This document shows positions 51,804-60,833 of a DNA stretch of 64,000 bases, one piece after another (the stretch's first letter is position 1; the number at the start of each line of letters is the position of its first letter). Source of the DNA: Aureitalea marina (GTDB lineage Bacteria > Bacteroidota > Bacteroidia > Flavobacteriales > Flavobacteriaceae); the NCBI RefSeq assembly GCF_002943755.1, contig NZ_MQUB01000001.1:1352501-1416500 (forward strand), in the 5' to 3' direction. The notes below the pieces were generated by a model that did no database searches, was not told the DNA's origin, and worked only from the letters and a program-made list of their open reading frames with translations. A program made the position numbers and the translations under genes.

Positions 51804-53216
51804 ATGACAAAACCTAAACTGCTTCTTCTGCTCTTCCTGGTCAGTCTGATCAGCACTTCCTGCTTTGACGACCTGGATGACAATCCACGTGAAGCTTCTA
51901 CTCTGGATATTCAGAACTTTATTTGGAGGGGGCTTAATTTCTTTTACCTCTATAAAGATACCAATCCCAACCTGGCGAATAACGCTTTCGCTTCCCAAGG
52001 CGAATTGGATGCGTTCTTGAGCGAATTCGAAACGCCAGAAGAACTATTTGGCAATCTGAAGTTCACGGACGATCGTTTCAGTATACTGGTAGACGATTAT
52101 ATCGAATTGGAGAACAGCCTGGGTGGGATCACCCTGAATAACGGAATGGAATTTGGCTTGATACTTTACCCGGATGAAAGTGGTGATGTATTTGGCTATG
52201 TCCGTTATGTACTGCCCAATTCCGATGCTGCTGTCAAAGGTGTAGTGCGAGGTATGATCTTCAATACAGTCAATGGGGTTCAGATTGATGATCAGAACTT
52301 TAATCAGTTATTCACTCCAGAATCCTATACCATCGGTTTGGCCACCTTCGACGGGGAAAATGTCGAACCCACTGGCGAAAGTATCGAACTGATCAAATCC
52401 GTAATTGCAGAGAATCCCATCTTTATCAGCAAGACCTTCGACATAGCCGGGCGGAAGATCGGTTATTTGATGTACAATGGTTTCACCAACGAATACGACA
52501 GCGAGCTAAACGCGGTATTCGCACAATTTGCCGGTGAAGGCATTACGGATCTGGTCCTGGATCTGCGATACAATAGTGGCGGTTCTGTTCGTACGGCACG
52601 ATACTTATCCAGCATGATAACAGGACAATTTACCGGACAGGTGATCTATCAGGAGGAGTGGAATGCTGACCGGCAGGAGGAATATGCTGAAAACGGCCTG
52701 TTCGTCAATAGTTTTATTAACGGAGGGGAGTCAATCAATAGTCTGAACCTGGACCAGGTTTACGTACTGGCCACCCGAAGAACAGCTTCATCCAGTGAAT
52801 TGGTCATCAATGGACTTACTCCATATATCGATGTGGTGCAGATCGGAGAAAATACTACCGGTAAATACCAGGCATCTTTCTTGCTATACGACGCACCAGC
52901 GCCGAACTTCAGCAGAAGCCAGGCCAATCCTGACCACACCTATGCCATGCTACCCCTGGTGTTCAAACTGGTTAATGCAGACGGATTCACGGACTTTGAT
53001 GATGGTTTGATCCCGGACATTAATTTCCCAGAGGACTACACCAATCTTGGTATTCTGGGACAAGAGGATGAACCCCTGCTGGCCAGGGCTATAGAGGAGA
53101 TAACCGGGGTTCCGGCTCCTGGCGACAGAAGAGTCGTTCGATCGTTGGAGACTATCTCAGAAAGCAAATCATCCAGCCCTGCCTATCAGGTGATGTGGGA
53201 CCTTCCAAGGCAATAA
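51804..53216 (+). CDS. S41-family peptidase, lipoprotein
   Basis: The protein has 470 residues. The signal ends in a lipobox (STSCFDD, Cys near 20). An N-terminal domain (TLDIQNFIWRGLNFFYLYKD) and a PDZ-like part (YVRYVLPNSDAAVKGVVRGM) precede the catalytic part: LVLDLRYNSGGSVRTARYLS and VYVLATRRTASSSELVINGL with the Ser in TASSSE. This is the group common in Bacteroidota as outer-membrane or periplasmic lipoproteins; the target is unknown. Confidence 0.9.
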   Translation: MTKPKLLLLLFLVSLISTSCFDDLDDNPREASTLDIQNFIWRGLNFFYLYKDTNPNLANNAFASQGELDAFLSEFETPEELFGNLKFTDDRFSILVDDYIELENSLGGITLNNGMEFGLILYPDESGDVFGYVRYVLPNSDAAVKGVVRGMIFNTVNGVQIDDQNFNQLFTPESYTIGLATFDGENVEPTGESIELIKSVIAENPIFISKTFDIAGRKIGYLMYNGFTNEYDSELNAVFAQFAGEGITDLVLDLRYNSGGSVRTARYLSSMITGQFTGQVIYQEEWNADRQEEYAENGLFVNSFINGGESINSLNLDQVYVLATRRTASSSELVINGLTPYIDVVQIGENTTGKYQASFLLYDAPAPNFSRSQANPDHTYAMLPLVFKLVNADGFTDFDDGLIPDINFPEDYTNLGILGQEDEPLLARAIEEITGVPAPGDRRVVRSLETISESKSSSPAYQVMWDLPRQ

Positions 53217-53246
53217 AAAAAGCCCGATACAAAGTACCGGGCTTGT
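53214..53246 (+). terminator. Terminator between S41 peptidase and TonB receptor genes
   Basis: AAGCCCG-A-TAC pairs with GTA-C-CGGGCTT around AAA (one A-C mismatch), flanked by seven A on the left and TTGTT on the right. It stands between convergent genes. Confidence 0.65.
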
Positions 53247-53252
53247 TCAACC

Positions 53253-55180
53253 TCACAGGTCAAGACCAAAACCGAACCTGATATTTCTACCCGGAGTTTG
53301 GAAACGGTAAATTTCCTCATATTCAGTATCGGTAAGGTTAGTTAGCCCGGCAAAGAGCCTGAATTGTTCGCAAACGCGATAATTTACTCCCAGATCCAAA
53401 AGATTGAAGGAATCCAGGGTAACTATTTCGGAGGCAAAGGTCTCTGGATTGAAGAAGGAATCATCCCTCTCCCCTACGTATTGATAACTTAAACTCAGAT
53501 CCAACTTTTCAATAGGCATCCAGCTCAATCTGGCATTGGCCTTGTGCTCAGGGATCCTCAGTGCAAAACGCTCGTCCGCATCCGTATAGGTATAGTTGGC
53601 CGTCACTCTCCATTTTTGACCAAAGTTCTTGCTGGCTTCAACCTCTACTCCGCTGCTGCTAAATTCATCAGCGATATTCTGGTATTGGAAAATGAACAGA
53701 TCGGGATCGACGGTTACAAAATCGACAAACTGTTTATCCTTGCGGTCAAAATAGACCGCACTGAATCTCCAGTTTCCAGCCACCTGATATTCCAAGCCCC
53801 CTTCGATGGTTTGATTCTCTTCCGGCTGCAACTCGGTGTTCCCATAGAGCGGATCATAAAGCTGAAATAAGGAGGGGTAATGTATGCTGTGCTGTAGGAC
53901 GCTAAAATCCGCATCACTCCGGATCCCAGATCAAATCGGTAAGAAGGATTGACCTGATACACCCAATTTTGACCGTAATCGCTGTGATTGTTCATCCGCA
54001 CACCTGCATTGACGTTCAATCCAAAATCTGAGATATAGGTCAGGTTTAAATAAGGGTCTATGATATCGAAACGAGCCAAGTCGTCACTCACAGTTTCTTC
54101 CAGATCCGTTCCTCCAAAAAGAACACTGAATCCGCTAAATCGACTCCAGTTCGCATTAACTCCGACAAGAACGGTTAGAGACTGATGTACAGGATAACTG
54201 AAATAGGTGTCGAAGGTGCTGGAAGTTGACTCGAAGCGTGTTGGGAAGCCCGAATCTGTCTCCCGCTCTAACCAAGAATGACTATCATTCAATACCCAGG
54301 CCCCTTTGCCAAATTGCCAATTCAGATTACCTCCTGTACGCACCTGATCGGAGATCGTCCGATTATCGGCATCCACATAACTGAACTCATCGAAGTCCGC
54401 TTTAAACCGATCCTTGCTCACAAATCGGCTGATCTTGGGCCCGTTCTTAAACTGATATCCCAACTCCAAACGGGTGTTATATCGGTTAAAGATATCGGCC
54501 TCAAAAGCAGGCTCACCCTCCGGGGCCGCGACAGCAGATATCCCATCGGTAAAACGATGGTCCAACCGGATGTCATAGGAAAACCCACTACTGGTTCCAC
54601 CAATTTGGGCCGAGTTGACGATCTCTGCCGGCCCATATCCGCCTTCTTCTGTCGATCTGTTCGATGCCAAGGTAGAAGCGAATTGCCCGGAAATAGGGTC
54701 CTCTCCTACCTTTTTGGTAGTAATGCTGATCACAGCGGTTGCTGCTCCAGAACCGTACAAAACACTGGAGGCCCCTTTAATGATCTCAATTTGCTCTACG
54801 CTACTCGCCGGTATCAGCCTCAGGTCAAAATCGTTCGAAATAGAGGAAGGATCGTTCAGTTGGACACCATCTAGCATAATAACCACCTGTCTGTTCCGAC
54901 CACCACGAACATAATACCCCAGGTTTTGACCGGCATTGGAGCGTGCCCCATTGATCTCTATCCCCGCGACCTGATTGAGCACCTGCGCCAGGCTGTTTCC
55001 GGCTTGGGTAGATAGTTCCTCTTCTGAGATAATGGTTGTTACTCGTCCGCTATCCTGACGATCAAGATTGTTTTTAGATTCTATAAAAACAGAATCCAGT
55101 TGTTGAAGTTGGTTAATACTTTGAGACCAACCCAATTGAGCCACCACTAAGCAGGCAGCTGTCCATAATAAAGATTTCAT
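53253..55180 (-). pseudogene. TonB-dependent cobalamin receptor (BtuB-like), frameshifted
   Basis: The upstream frame gives signal peptide (to GWSQ), plug domain (IISEEELSTQAGNSLAQVLN; YYVRGGRNRQVVIMLDGVQL; EIIKGASSVLYGSGAATAVI) and much of the barrel up to YITPPYFSFMIRS. Near 53870 the frame must shift by -1 to go on with LFQLYDPLYGNTELQPEENQ and the barrel end (RNIRFGFGLDL). As it stands the protein stops at 53714, without the last strands. One T seems missing at CCTCCTTA. Restored length is about 640 residues, normal for BtuB. The cobalamin riboswitch upstream supports B12 as the ligand. Confidence 0.83.
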
Positions 55181-55206
55181 GATTGTGCGTTAATACGGAA
55201 GAAAAG

Positions 55207-55227
55207 GCAGAATTATCCCGCTTCTGC
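55207..55227 (-). promoter_or_regulatory. Possible expression-platform hairpin of the riboswitch
   Basis: On the minus strand GCAGAA/TTCTGC with a 9-base loop is followed by CTTTTCTT, 27 bases before the receptor ATG. It could be the terminator arm that responds to the aptamer. A further GGTCA/TGACC palindrome lies between it and the aptamer. Confidence 0.4.
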
Positions 55228-55296
55228 TCTGGTAAGACCAGGAAGGTCACTTGACCCATCCCAGGCACGCCAACTTTTATCCCGAAAGTTAAACAT

Positions 55297-55462
55297 GGTT
55301 GCGAAACGGGCAGGTCTCCTGGCTTACCTTTTGTCCTCCTTCCCATCCCTAAATTGGACAGTGGATGCAGTGGACGATCCGCCTCAGACGGAAGGCTTAC
55401 AGTTGCGGGAACAGCTCCGGACTTTAACCGGATTCCCTTTTAAGACAACCAACAAATAGGCT
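55297..55462 (-). ncRNA. Cobalamin (AdoCbl) riboswitch
   Basis: Read on the minus strand: GGGAATCCGGTTAAAGTCCG, GAGCTGTTCCCGCAACTGTA, then the B12-box-like region and the end AGCCAGGAGACCTGCC. These are the conserved blocks of the cobalamin riboswitch. It lies 117 bases upstream of the TonB receptor start, on the same strand. Binding of adenosylcobalamin would lower receptor expression. Ends are approximate. The opposite-strand btuFCD genes begin just past its 5' end and are not downstream of it. Confidence 0.93.
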
Positions 55463-55523
55463 GCCACCAGTTTGCGGGACGAAATTAACCATTTTGTTCA
55501 ACTCAACGACCGGGAAAAAGGAC

Positions 55524-55531
55524 TATTTTTG
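55524..55531 (+). promoter_or_regulatory. -7 box TATTTTTG of btuFCD
   Basis: Exact TAnnTTTG match ending three bases before the ATG at 55535, so a transcript from it would have almost no leader. It stands about 60 bases past the 5' end of the divergent riboswitch. Confidence 0.45.
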
Positions 55532-55534
55532 GTC

Positions 55535-56671
55535 ATGCGCACGTTTTTACTGCTTAGTGTTTGTTGCTTATTTATAAGTAGCTGTCGTCAAACACCAGAA
55601 GACCAATCGGCTATCAACTCGGTAACGGAGACCGAATTGAAATTTGCCGAGTCCTTTTCCATCAACTCAAAAGAGGGATATACTGAAGTCACCATTAACC
55701 GACCTTGGCCCGGCGCCGAGGATGAGTTTCGCTATGCATTGGTCTCTGATCCATCTATTCTTGGGAACTTAGAAGGTTACGATGCCATTGTTCAAGTCCC
55801 TTTAAAAAACCTCGTGGTCACTTCTACGACACATATACCTTCCCTGGAAATGCTGGAGAGTGAGACCCAGTTACTCGGTTTTCCCAACCTGGATTATATC
55901 TCATCGGAAAAGACCAGAGCCTTGATCGATCAGGGAAAAATTACCGAATTGGGGATGAATGACGATCTAAATACAGAGGTGCTGATCGAGATTTCACCAG
56001 AAGTTTTGATCACTTTTGCTGTCAGTGGAGGCAATAAAGCGGTAGAAACCGTAGAGCGGGCTGGCATACCTGTGTTGTACAATGCGGACTGGACCGAGGT
56101 CCATCCTCTGGGTAAGGCCGAATGGATCAAATTCTTTGGATTGCTGCTGGGTAAATCGGAACAGGCCAATGCGCTATTCGATCAAATCGAGAAGGATTAT
56201 TTGGAAGCTAAACAGTTGGCTTCTAAAGCAGCCGATCAACCAACGGTGTTAAGCGGAGCAATGTATAAGGATGTCTGGTACTTACCGGCGGGAGAAAGTT
56301 GGGCCGCCAGCTTTATAGCAGATGCTCACGGCACCTATCTTTGGGGAGACTCTGAAGGTAGCGGATCGCTCTCATTAAACCTGGAGAGCGTGCTCGAAAA
56401 AGGCCAGAGCGCCCAATTTTGGATCGGACCAGGTCAGTATATTGCAAGAACTCAATTAGCCGAAGCGCATAACGTATACACTCAATTTCAGGCTTTCGCA
56501 GAGGGTAATATCTATACATTTACCCAGAAAAAGGGACCAACAGGGGGAGTGATCTATTACGAATTAGCACCAAACAGGCCGGATCTGGTCCTAAAAGACA
56601 TGATTCATATCCTCCACCCGGAGCTAATGCCAGAGCACGAGCTGTATTTCTTTAGTCCATTGGATCCATGA
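55535..56671 (+). CDS. btuF: Cobalamin ABC transporter substrate-binding lipoprotein (BtuF-like)
   Basis: The protein has 378 residues from ATG 55535 (MRTFLLLSVCCLFISSCRQ, lipobox LFISSC). It is a helical-backbone metal-receptor (TroA-like/BtuF) fold: NRPWPGAEDEFRYALVSDP, FPNLDYISSEKTRALIDQGK, and VERAGIPVLYNADWTEVHPL with the GKAEWIKFFGLLLGK of the linking helix. The frame upstream to 55472 overlaps the promoter region and is not used. With btuC and btuD it imports B12 delivered by the divergent receptor; an iron-chelate ligand is less likely given the riboswitch. Overlaps btuC by ATGA. Confidence 0.85.
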   Translation: MRTFLLLSVCCLFISSCRQTPEDQSAINSVTETELKFAESFSINSKEGYTEVTINRPWPGAEDEFRYALVSDPSILGNLEGYDAIVQVPLKNLVVTSTTHIPSLEMLESETQLLGFPNLDYISSEKTRALIDQGKITELGMNDDLNTEVLIEISPEVLITFAVSGGNKAVETVERAGIPVLYNADWTEVHPLGKAEWIKFFGLLLGKSEQANALFDQIEKDYLEAKQLASKAADQPTVLSGAMYKDVWYLPAGESWAASFIADAHGTYLWGDSEGSGSLSLNLESVLEKGQSAQFWIGPGQYIARTQLAEAHNVYTQFQAFAEGNIYTFTQKKGPTGGVIYYELAPNRPDLVLKDMIHILHPELMPEHELYFFSPLDP

Positions 56672-57699
56672 TTTCTGACGGAACAAACAGGCGTTCGACT
56701 GTCCTACTTATCCTGGGTTTGCTCTTGTGCTTCCTGGCGAATATTTCTGCTGGGTCTGTTCATGTTCCTTTGGAAGATGTTTGGCAAGGATTGATTGGAG
56801 GAGAGACCAGTCGGCCCGCATACCGTTTCATCATCCTGGAATACCGACTCCCAAAAGCTATCACTGCCGTTTTAACCGGTTCTGGTCTGGCGGTATCCGG
56901 TCTCTTGATGCAAACCTTATTCAGAAACCCATTGGCCGGACCTTTTGTACTCGGACTGAGCAGTGGAGCTAGTTTGGGAGTGGCCATACTCATTTTAGGT
57001 GCTGGAACCTTTGGAGGTTGGTTGGGAGGTCTGCTGCTATCCAACTGGAGCCTGGTACTCGCTTCTGCATTAGGCAGTTTCCTGGTATTGATGGCGGTGC
57101 TTGCCGTTACCCTTCGAGTAAAGGACACCATGGCCATACTGATTATCGGGCTCATGTTTGGAAGCGTGACCGCCTCAGTGGTCGGGGTATTATCCTACTT
57201 CAGTCCGGCAGAACAATTGCAGCAGTATGTATTCTGGTCCTTTGGCAGCCTTGGTAATCTCTCCTGGCAGGCACTTGGAGTACTCACGCTGTGCTGGTTA
57301 TTTGGAATGATTCTGGCCATCGGACGGATCAAATCTCTCAATTCATTGTTATTGGGTACACGTTACGCTCAAAGCATGGGCTTAAGAGTTAGACGAACCA
57401 CGCTCCTGTTGATTGTAGCGACCAGCTTACTAGCAGGAGGAATAACCGCCTTTGCAGGACCAATCGCCTTTGTAGGGCTTGCGGTTCCCCATCTCACTCG
57501 CCAACTGGTTCCATCTGCCGATCACCGCCTGTTATTGCCGGCCGTTGTCTTATTTGGAGCTGCATTGATGTTGATCTGTGATACCATAGCTCAATTGCCC
57601 GGGAGCGAATTTACCTTACCTATTAATGCGATCACTTCCCTGGTTGGAGCACCGGTAGTGATCTGGTTATTGGTCCGGAAACGTAAACTGATGTTCTGA
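56668..57699 (+). CDS. btuC: Cobalamin ABC transporter permease (FecCD family, BtuC-like)
   Basis: A 343-residue permease with about ten helices: YRLPKAITAVLTGSGLAVSG, LMQTLFRNPLAGPFVLGLSS (the conserved RNPLA motif), AGPIAFVGLAVPHLTRQLV and RLLLPAVVLFGAALMLICDT. This is the FecCD/BtuC family. It forms a dimer with BtuD. Start overlaps btuF (ATGA), stop overlaps the btuD start (TGATG). Confidence 0.93.
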   Translation: MISDGTNRRSTVLLILGLLLCFLANISAGSVHVPLEDVWQGLIGGETSRPAYRFIILEYRLPKAITAVLTGSGLAVSGLLMQTLFRNPLAGPFVLGLSSGASLGVAILILGAGTFGGWLGGLLLSNWSLVLASALGSFLVLMAVLAVTLRVKDTMAILIIGLMFGSVTASVVGVLSYFSPAEQLQQYVFWSFGSLGNLSWQALGVLTLCWLFGMILAIGRIKSLNSLLLGTRYAQSMGLRVRRTTLLLIVATSLLAGGITAFAGPIAFVGLAVPHLTRQLVPSADHRLLLPAVVLFGAALMLICDTIAQLPGSEFTLPINAITSLVGAPVVIWLLVRKRKLMF

Positions 57700-58490
57700 T
57701 GAATGCTAATCAGCAAATACTAATAGAAGCTCGGAATCTTCAGATCGGCTATCGCGGTAGAAAAGGTCAAAAGCAGATCGGCGGTAAGATCGACCTAAGC
57801 ATTCAAAGAGGAGAGCTTATCGGGCTTATCGGACCGAATGGTATAGGTAAATCTACCCTGATAAGGACGCTGATCGGAGTACAACCTAGTTTGGGAGGTG
57901 TCCTAACCCTTAAAGGTCGTCCTATGGAGGAGTTAAGTTTACCTCAGTTGGCCTTAGAGTTGAGTGTCGTCTTAACTGATGCTCCGGCAACACGGAATCT
58001 TCGTGTAAAAGAGATGGTCAGTCTGGGGAGACAACCCTATACCAATTGGCTGGGTAAACTGAGTGCTCACGACGTTTCAGTCGTCACGGAGGCTCTTACC
58101 AATACCGAGACCCTGGATCTGGCCGATAAACGCTGTGATCAGATCAGCGATGGTCAGTTTCAACGGGTTTCCATAGCCAGAACCTTGGCCCAGGATACCG
58201 ACCTGATCGTTTTGGACGAACCAACCACTCATCTGGACTTGTACCACAGGGCCTATGTCTTTAAGCTCTTGCGCAAGTTATGCAGGGAACAGAAAAAGGC
58301 GATTCTATTCTCTACTCACGAGATCGAAATGGCCCTTTCCAATAGCGATAAGATACTGCTGATGTCTGCGCATGGCTGTCACTTCGGCACTCCTTCCGAC
58401 CTTATTAACCAAGGTTATCTGGACCAACTTTTTGAAGGAGAAGGGATTGGATTTGATGTGGATTCCCGTCGTTTTACGTTTGACAAATAA
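57699..58490 (+). CDS. btuD: Cobalamin ABC transporter ATP-binding protein (BtuD-like)
   Basis: A 263-residue ABC ATPase: Walker A LIGPNGIGKSTLIRTL near residue 45, signature ISDGQFQRVSIARTLA (ISDGQ in place of LSGGQ), and Walker B DLIVLDEPTTHLDLYHR. The C-terminal segment SNSDKILLMSAHGCHFGTPS matches the FecE/BtuD group. It powers the BtuC permease. Confidence 0.92.
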   Translation: MNANQQILIEARNLQIGYRGRKGQKQIGGKIDLSIQRGELIGLIGPNGIGKSTLIRTLIGVQPSLGGVLTLKGRPMEELSLPQLALELSVVLTDAPATRNLRVKEMVSLGRQPYTNWLGKLSAHDVSVVTEALTNTETLDLADKRCDQISDGQFQRVSIARTLAQDTDLIVLDEPTTHLDLYHRAYVFKLLRKLCREQKKAILFSTHEIEMALSNSDKILLMSAHGCHFGTPSDLINQGYLDQLFEGEGIGFDVDSRRFTFDK

Positions 58491-58515
58491 GTATCTTTAA
58501 GCAAAGTTTCTTTAT

Positions 58516-59844
58516 ATGAGTGAGACCTTCCTTTTCTTGCTATTGGCTGCCATTTGTTTACTGATCGGCGCCTTTATCGGCAATCGGTTCGCCCGGCTAA
58601 AATTCCAGTCGGAAACCGGTCGGCTGCAGTCCAGGCTGGAACAGCATAAGGATCAGGAAGAGAAGCTGGCGGAACAACTGGCTCGGACAGAAGACGACTT
58701 GGAGAAGGTCAAACTGCACCGAGAGGATATCAACGAGATGCTGATTCGCCAACAGGAAGAGAATCGTTATCTACTGGCTAAACAGGAAGAGGCTCAAAAA
58801 GAGCTGGAAAAGATGCAGGAAAAGCTCAATAAAGAGTTTGAGCTAATGGCCAATCGCATCCTGGAGAGCAAATCGGAGAAATTCACCAAGCAGAATAAGG
58901 AACAACTGGACCAGGTGCTGAAACCCTTACAGCAAAAGATCGAACATTTTGAAAAGCGGGTCGAAGCCAGTGATAAGGAAAGTATTGGACGGCATAGTGA
59001 ACTACGAGAACAGATCAAGAACCTGACCACCCTGAATCAGCAAATGAGCAAGGATGCAGACAACCTGACCCGTGCCCTTAAAGGGGACAGTAAAATGCAA
59101 GGGAATTGGGGCGAACTCATCCTAACTCGCGTACTGGAAAAGTCCGGTCTGGAAAAAGACCGGGAATACAGCCTGCAAGACAGCCATACGGGTGAGGACG
59201 GACAGCGGTTGCAGACGGATGTGCTGATCCACTTACCGGATGGTAAAAAGATGATCGTAGATAGTAAAGTATCTCTTGTAGCTTTTGAACGTTTCGTAGC
59301 AACGGAAGACGAGGCCGAGAAAAAGCGCTATCTCAAGGAACACATTCAGTCCATTAAACGTCATGTGGACCAACTTAGTGAAAAGAAATACCACTACCTG
59401 ATGGATGAAAGCCCGGATACGGTCTTCATGTTCATTCCCATAGAACCAGCCTTTGCCTTGGCTTCTGCACAGGAACCGGGCTTGTACGAAGAAGCTTTTG
59501 ATAAGCAAGTGATCATCGTGACTCCTGCAACCTTATTAGCGGCATTGCGATTGGTGGACAACCTCTGGCAGAACGACCGTCAGAAGCAAAACGCCCTGGA
59601 GATCGCTAAACAGGCGGGTGCATTATATGACTCCTTTACAAATCTCACTGATGAGCTGATCAAAGTAGGTAAGCAGATCGGTACGGTTCAGGGTACTTAT
59701 GAGACTGCCATGAAGAAGTTGACTGGACGCGGTAATTTGATCACCCGGGTAGAGCGATTGAAGAAATTAGGGGCCAAAGCGAGTAAACAGATCGATCAGA
59801 AATTGATCCAACGTGCTAACGAAGAAGAAGAAACGGCAGAGTAA
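58516..59844 (+). CDS. rmuC: DNA recombination protein RmuC
   Basis: The protein has 442 residues: N-terminal membrane helix (FLFLLLAAICLLIGAFIGN), a long coiled coil (residues about 30-190, for example EDDLEKVKLHREDINEMLIR), then the RmuC domain: GNWGELILTRVLEKSGLEKD, DVLIHLPDGKKMIVDSKVSL and DTVFMFIPIEPAFALASAQE. RmuC resembles restriction-type endonucleases and limits inversion between short repeats. It is a single gene; its stop abuts the convergent T9SS gene. Confidence 0.94.
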   Translation: MSETFLFLLLAAICLLIGAFIGNRFARLKFQSETGRLQSRLEQHKDQEEKLAEQLARTEDDLEKVKLHREDINEMLIRQQEENRYLLAKQEEAQKELEKMQEKLNKEFELMANRILESKSEKFTKQNKEQLDQVLKPLQQKIEHFEKRVEASDKESIGRHSELREQIKNLTTLNQQMSKDADNLTRALKGDSKMQGNWGELILTRVLEKSGLEKDREYSLQDSHTGEDGQRLQTDVLIHLPDGKKMIVDSKVSLVAFERFVATEDEAEKKRYLKEHIQSIKRHVDQLSEKKYHYLMDESPDTVFMFIPIEPAFALASAQEPGLYEEAFDKQVIIVTPATLLAALRLVDNLWQNDRQKQNALEIAKQAGALYDSFTNLTDELIKVGKQIGTVQGTYETAMKKLTGRGNLITRVERLKKLGAKASKQIDQKLIQRANEEEETAE

Positions 59845-60198
59845 TTAGCGCCTGACTAGTTTAACGGTCATCCTCCTATTCCCAGATTGTACTTCCAGCA
59901 TATAGATGCCACTACTTAGATCTGAAGTATCTAACTCCAATTGTTTTAGCTGGCTACTACCTTCCCTAACTTGGGCTCCCAGGATATTGTAAATCCGGTA
60001 GGAATCAATAGATAGATTGGATGAGATCATCACTTTATCCGAAAACGGGTTGGGGTATACCTTTATCTGTAGGTTATCGGACTGATCCAGAACAGTTATT
60101 AGCTCACTTTTAGATACAGCAGTACTTGACTGAACCCCAGAATAAACGAGGCAGCTCAGTAGAAGGGCAAAACTAAAAATGGGTAATCTTCTGACCAT
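59845..60198 (-). CDS. Small T9SS protein: signal peptide plus type A sorting domain
   Basis: A 117-residue protein: signal peptide (to VQSS near residue 25), a short linker, then KVYPNPFSDKVMISSNLSID with YRIYNILGAQVREGSSQLKQ and GIYMLEVQSGNRRMTVKLVR, a full type A T9SS sorting domain. There is no passenger domain. It is either a remnant of a larger protein, a substrate with a tiny passenger, or a free domain that competes at the secretion machine. Confidence 0.82.
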   Translation of the reverse strand: MVRRLPIFSFALLLSCLVYSGVQSSTAVSKSELITVLDQSDNLQIKVYPNPFSDKVMISSNLSIDSYRIYNILGAQVREGSSQLKQLELDTSDLSSGIYMLEVQSGNRRMTVKLVRR

Positions 60199-60448
60199 TA
60201 TTAGGTAATTAACACAATAAAGATAATAAAAATATCGTTTAAATGCATTTTTTATCGATTAACGACATGTAGTATATTACTTAAAAGACGAGTTATCCTA
60301 CAGAATGTGACACTTCATTCGGTAATATTTGAGTCTATTTGGTAGGATATTACGCACTTAATCGAGTTTATCGCCTACCTCATCGTTTTTATTTGTAGGA
60401 ATTTTCTTCCTATCATTTATTTGCCTCCAGAACCTCAAATTCTACGTA

Positions 60449-60679
60449 ATGAAGAATCTAGTAATAGCGTTGGGGATACTACTAGTTATCCCCTCTAGTT
60501 TTTCTCAAGTGGGAATCAACGCAACAGACCCACAAAGAACAATAGATGTAAATGGTATGCTACGGGTTAGGGACCTAGTCCTGACCACGAATTACGAAAA
60601 AAACAACAATAGTGGATCGTTCGAACTATTCTACAATGGTACCCTGCAGTGTTGGGGGGTGATTAATAACACCAAGTAA
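60449..60679 (+). CDS. Miniature member of the tandem VGINTT/LDVNG secreted family
   Basis: A 76-residue protein: signal peptide (MKNLVIALGILLVIPSSFS), head motif QVGINATDPQRTIDVNGMLR and VRDL, then directly GSFELFYNGTLQCWGVINN. This end matches the very end of the 62476 paralog (GSMEFVYDSLAGRWYLIS), so the central ~130 residues of the family are missing in frame. It is either a truncated relic or a functional short form. First gene of a five-member array on the plus strand; the gap 60199-60448 before it is AT-rich and holds no other gene. Confidence 0.65.
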   Translation: MKNLVIALGILLVIPSSFSQVGINATDPQRTIDVNGMLRVRDLVLTTNYEKNNNSGSFELFYNGTLQCWGVINNTK

Positions 60680-60833
60680 CAACCGCAAAACCAAGGAGAT
60701 AATCGGGTCGTCGGAAGTTGACCTCATACAATTCTTACCGACGACTACCGATTATCGAGTTCTTAAGATTGGTCCACGACACATATTACTTTAATCATAA
60801 AATTTAAATTTTTTGCACAAAAGCAGTTAGGAG

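Noticed and set aside
54278-54874. 198-codon plus-strand frame inside the TonB receptor gene
   Set aside because: Antisense shadow of the plug and barrel region; no independent support.
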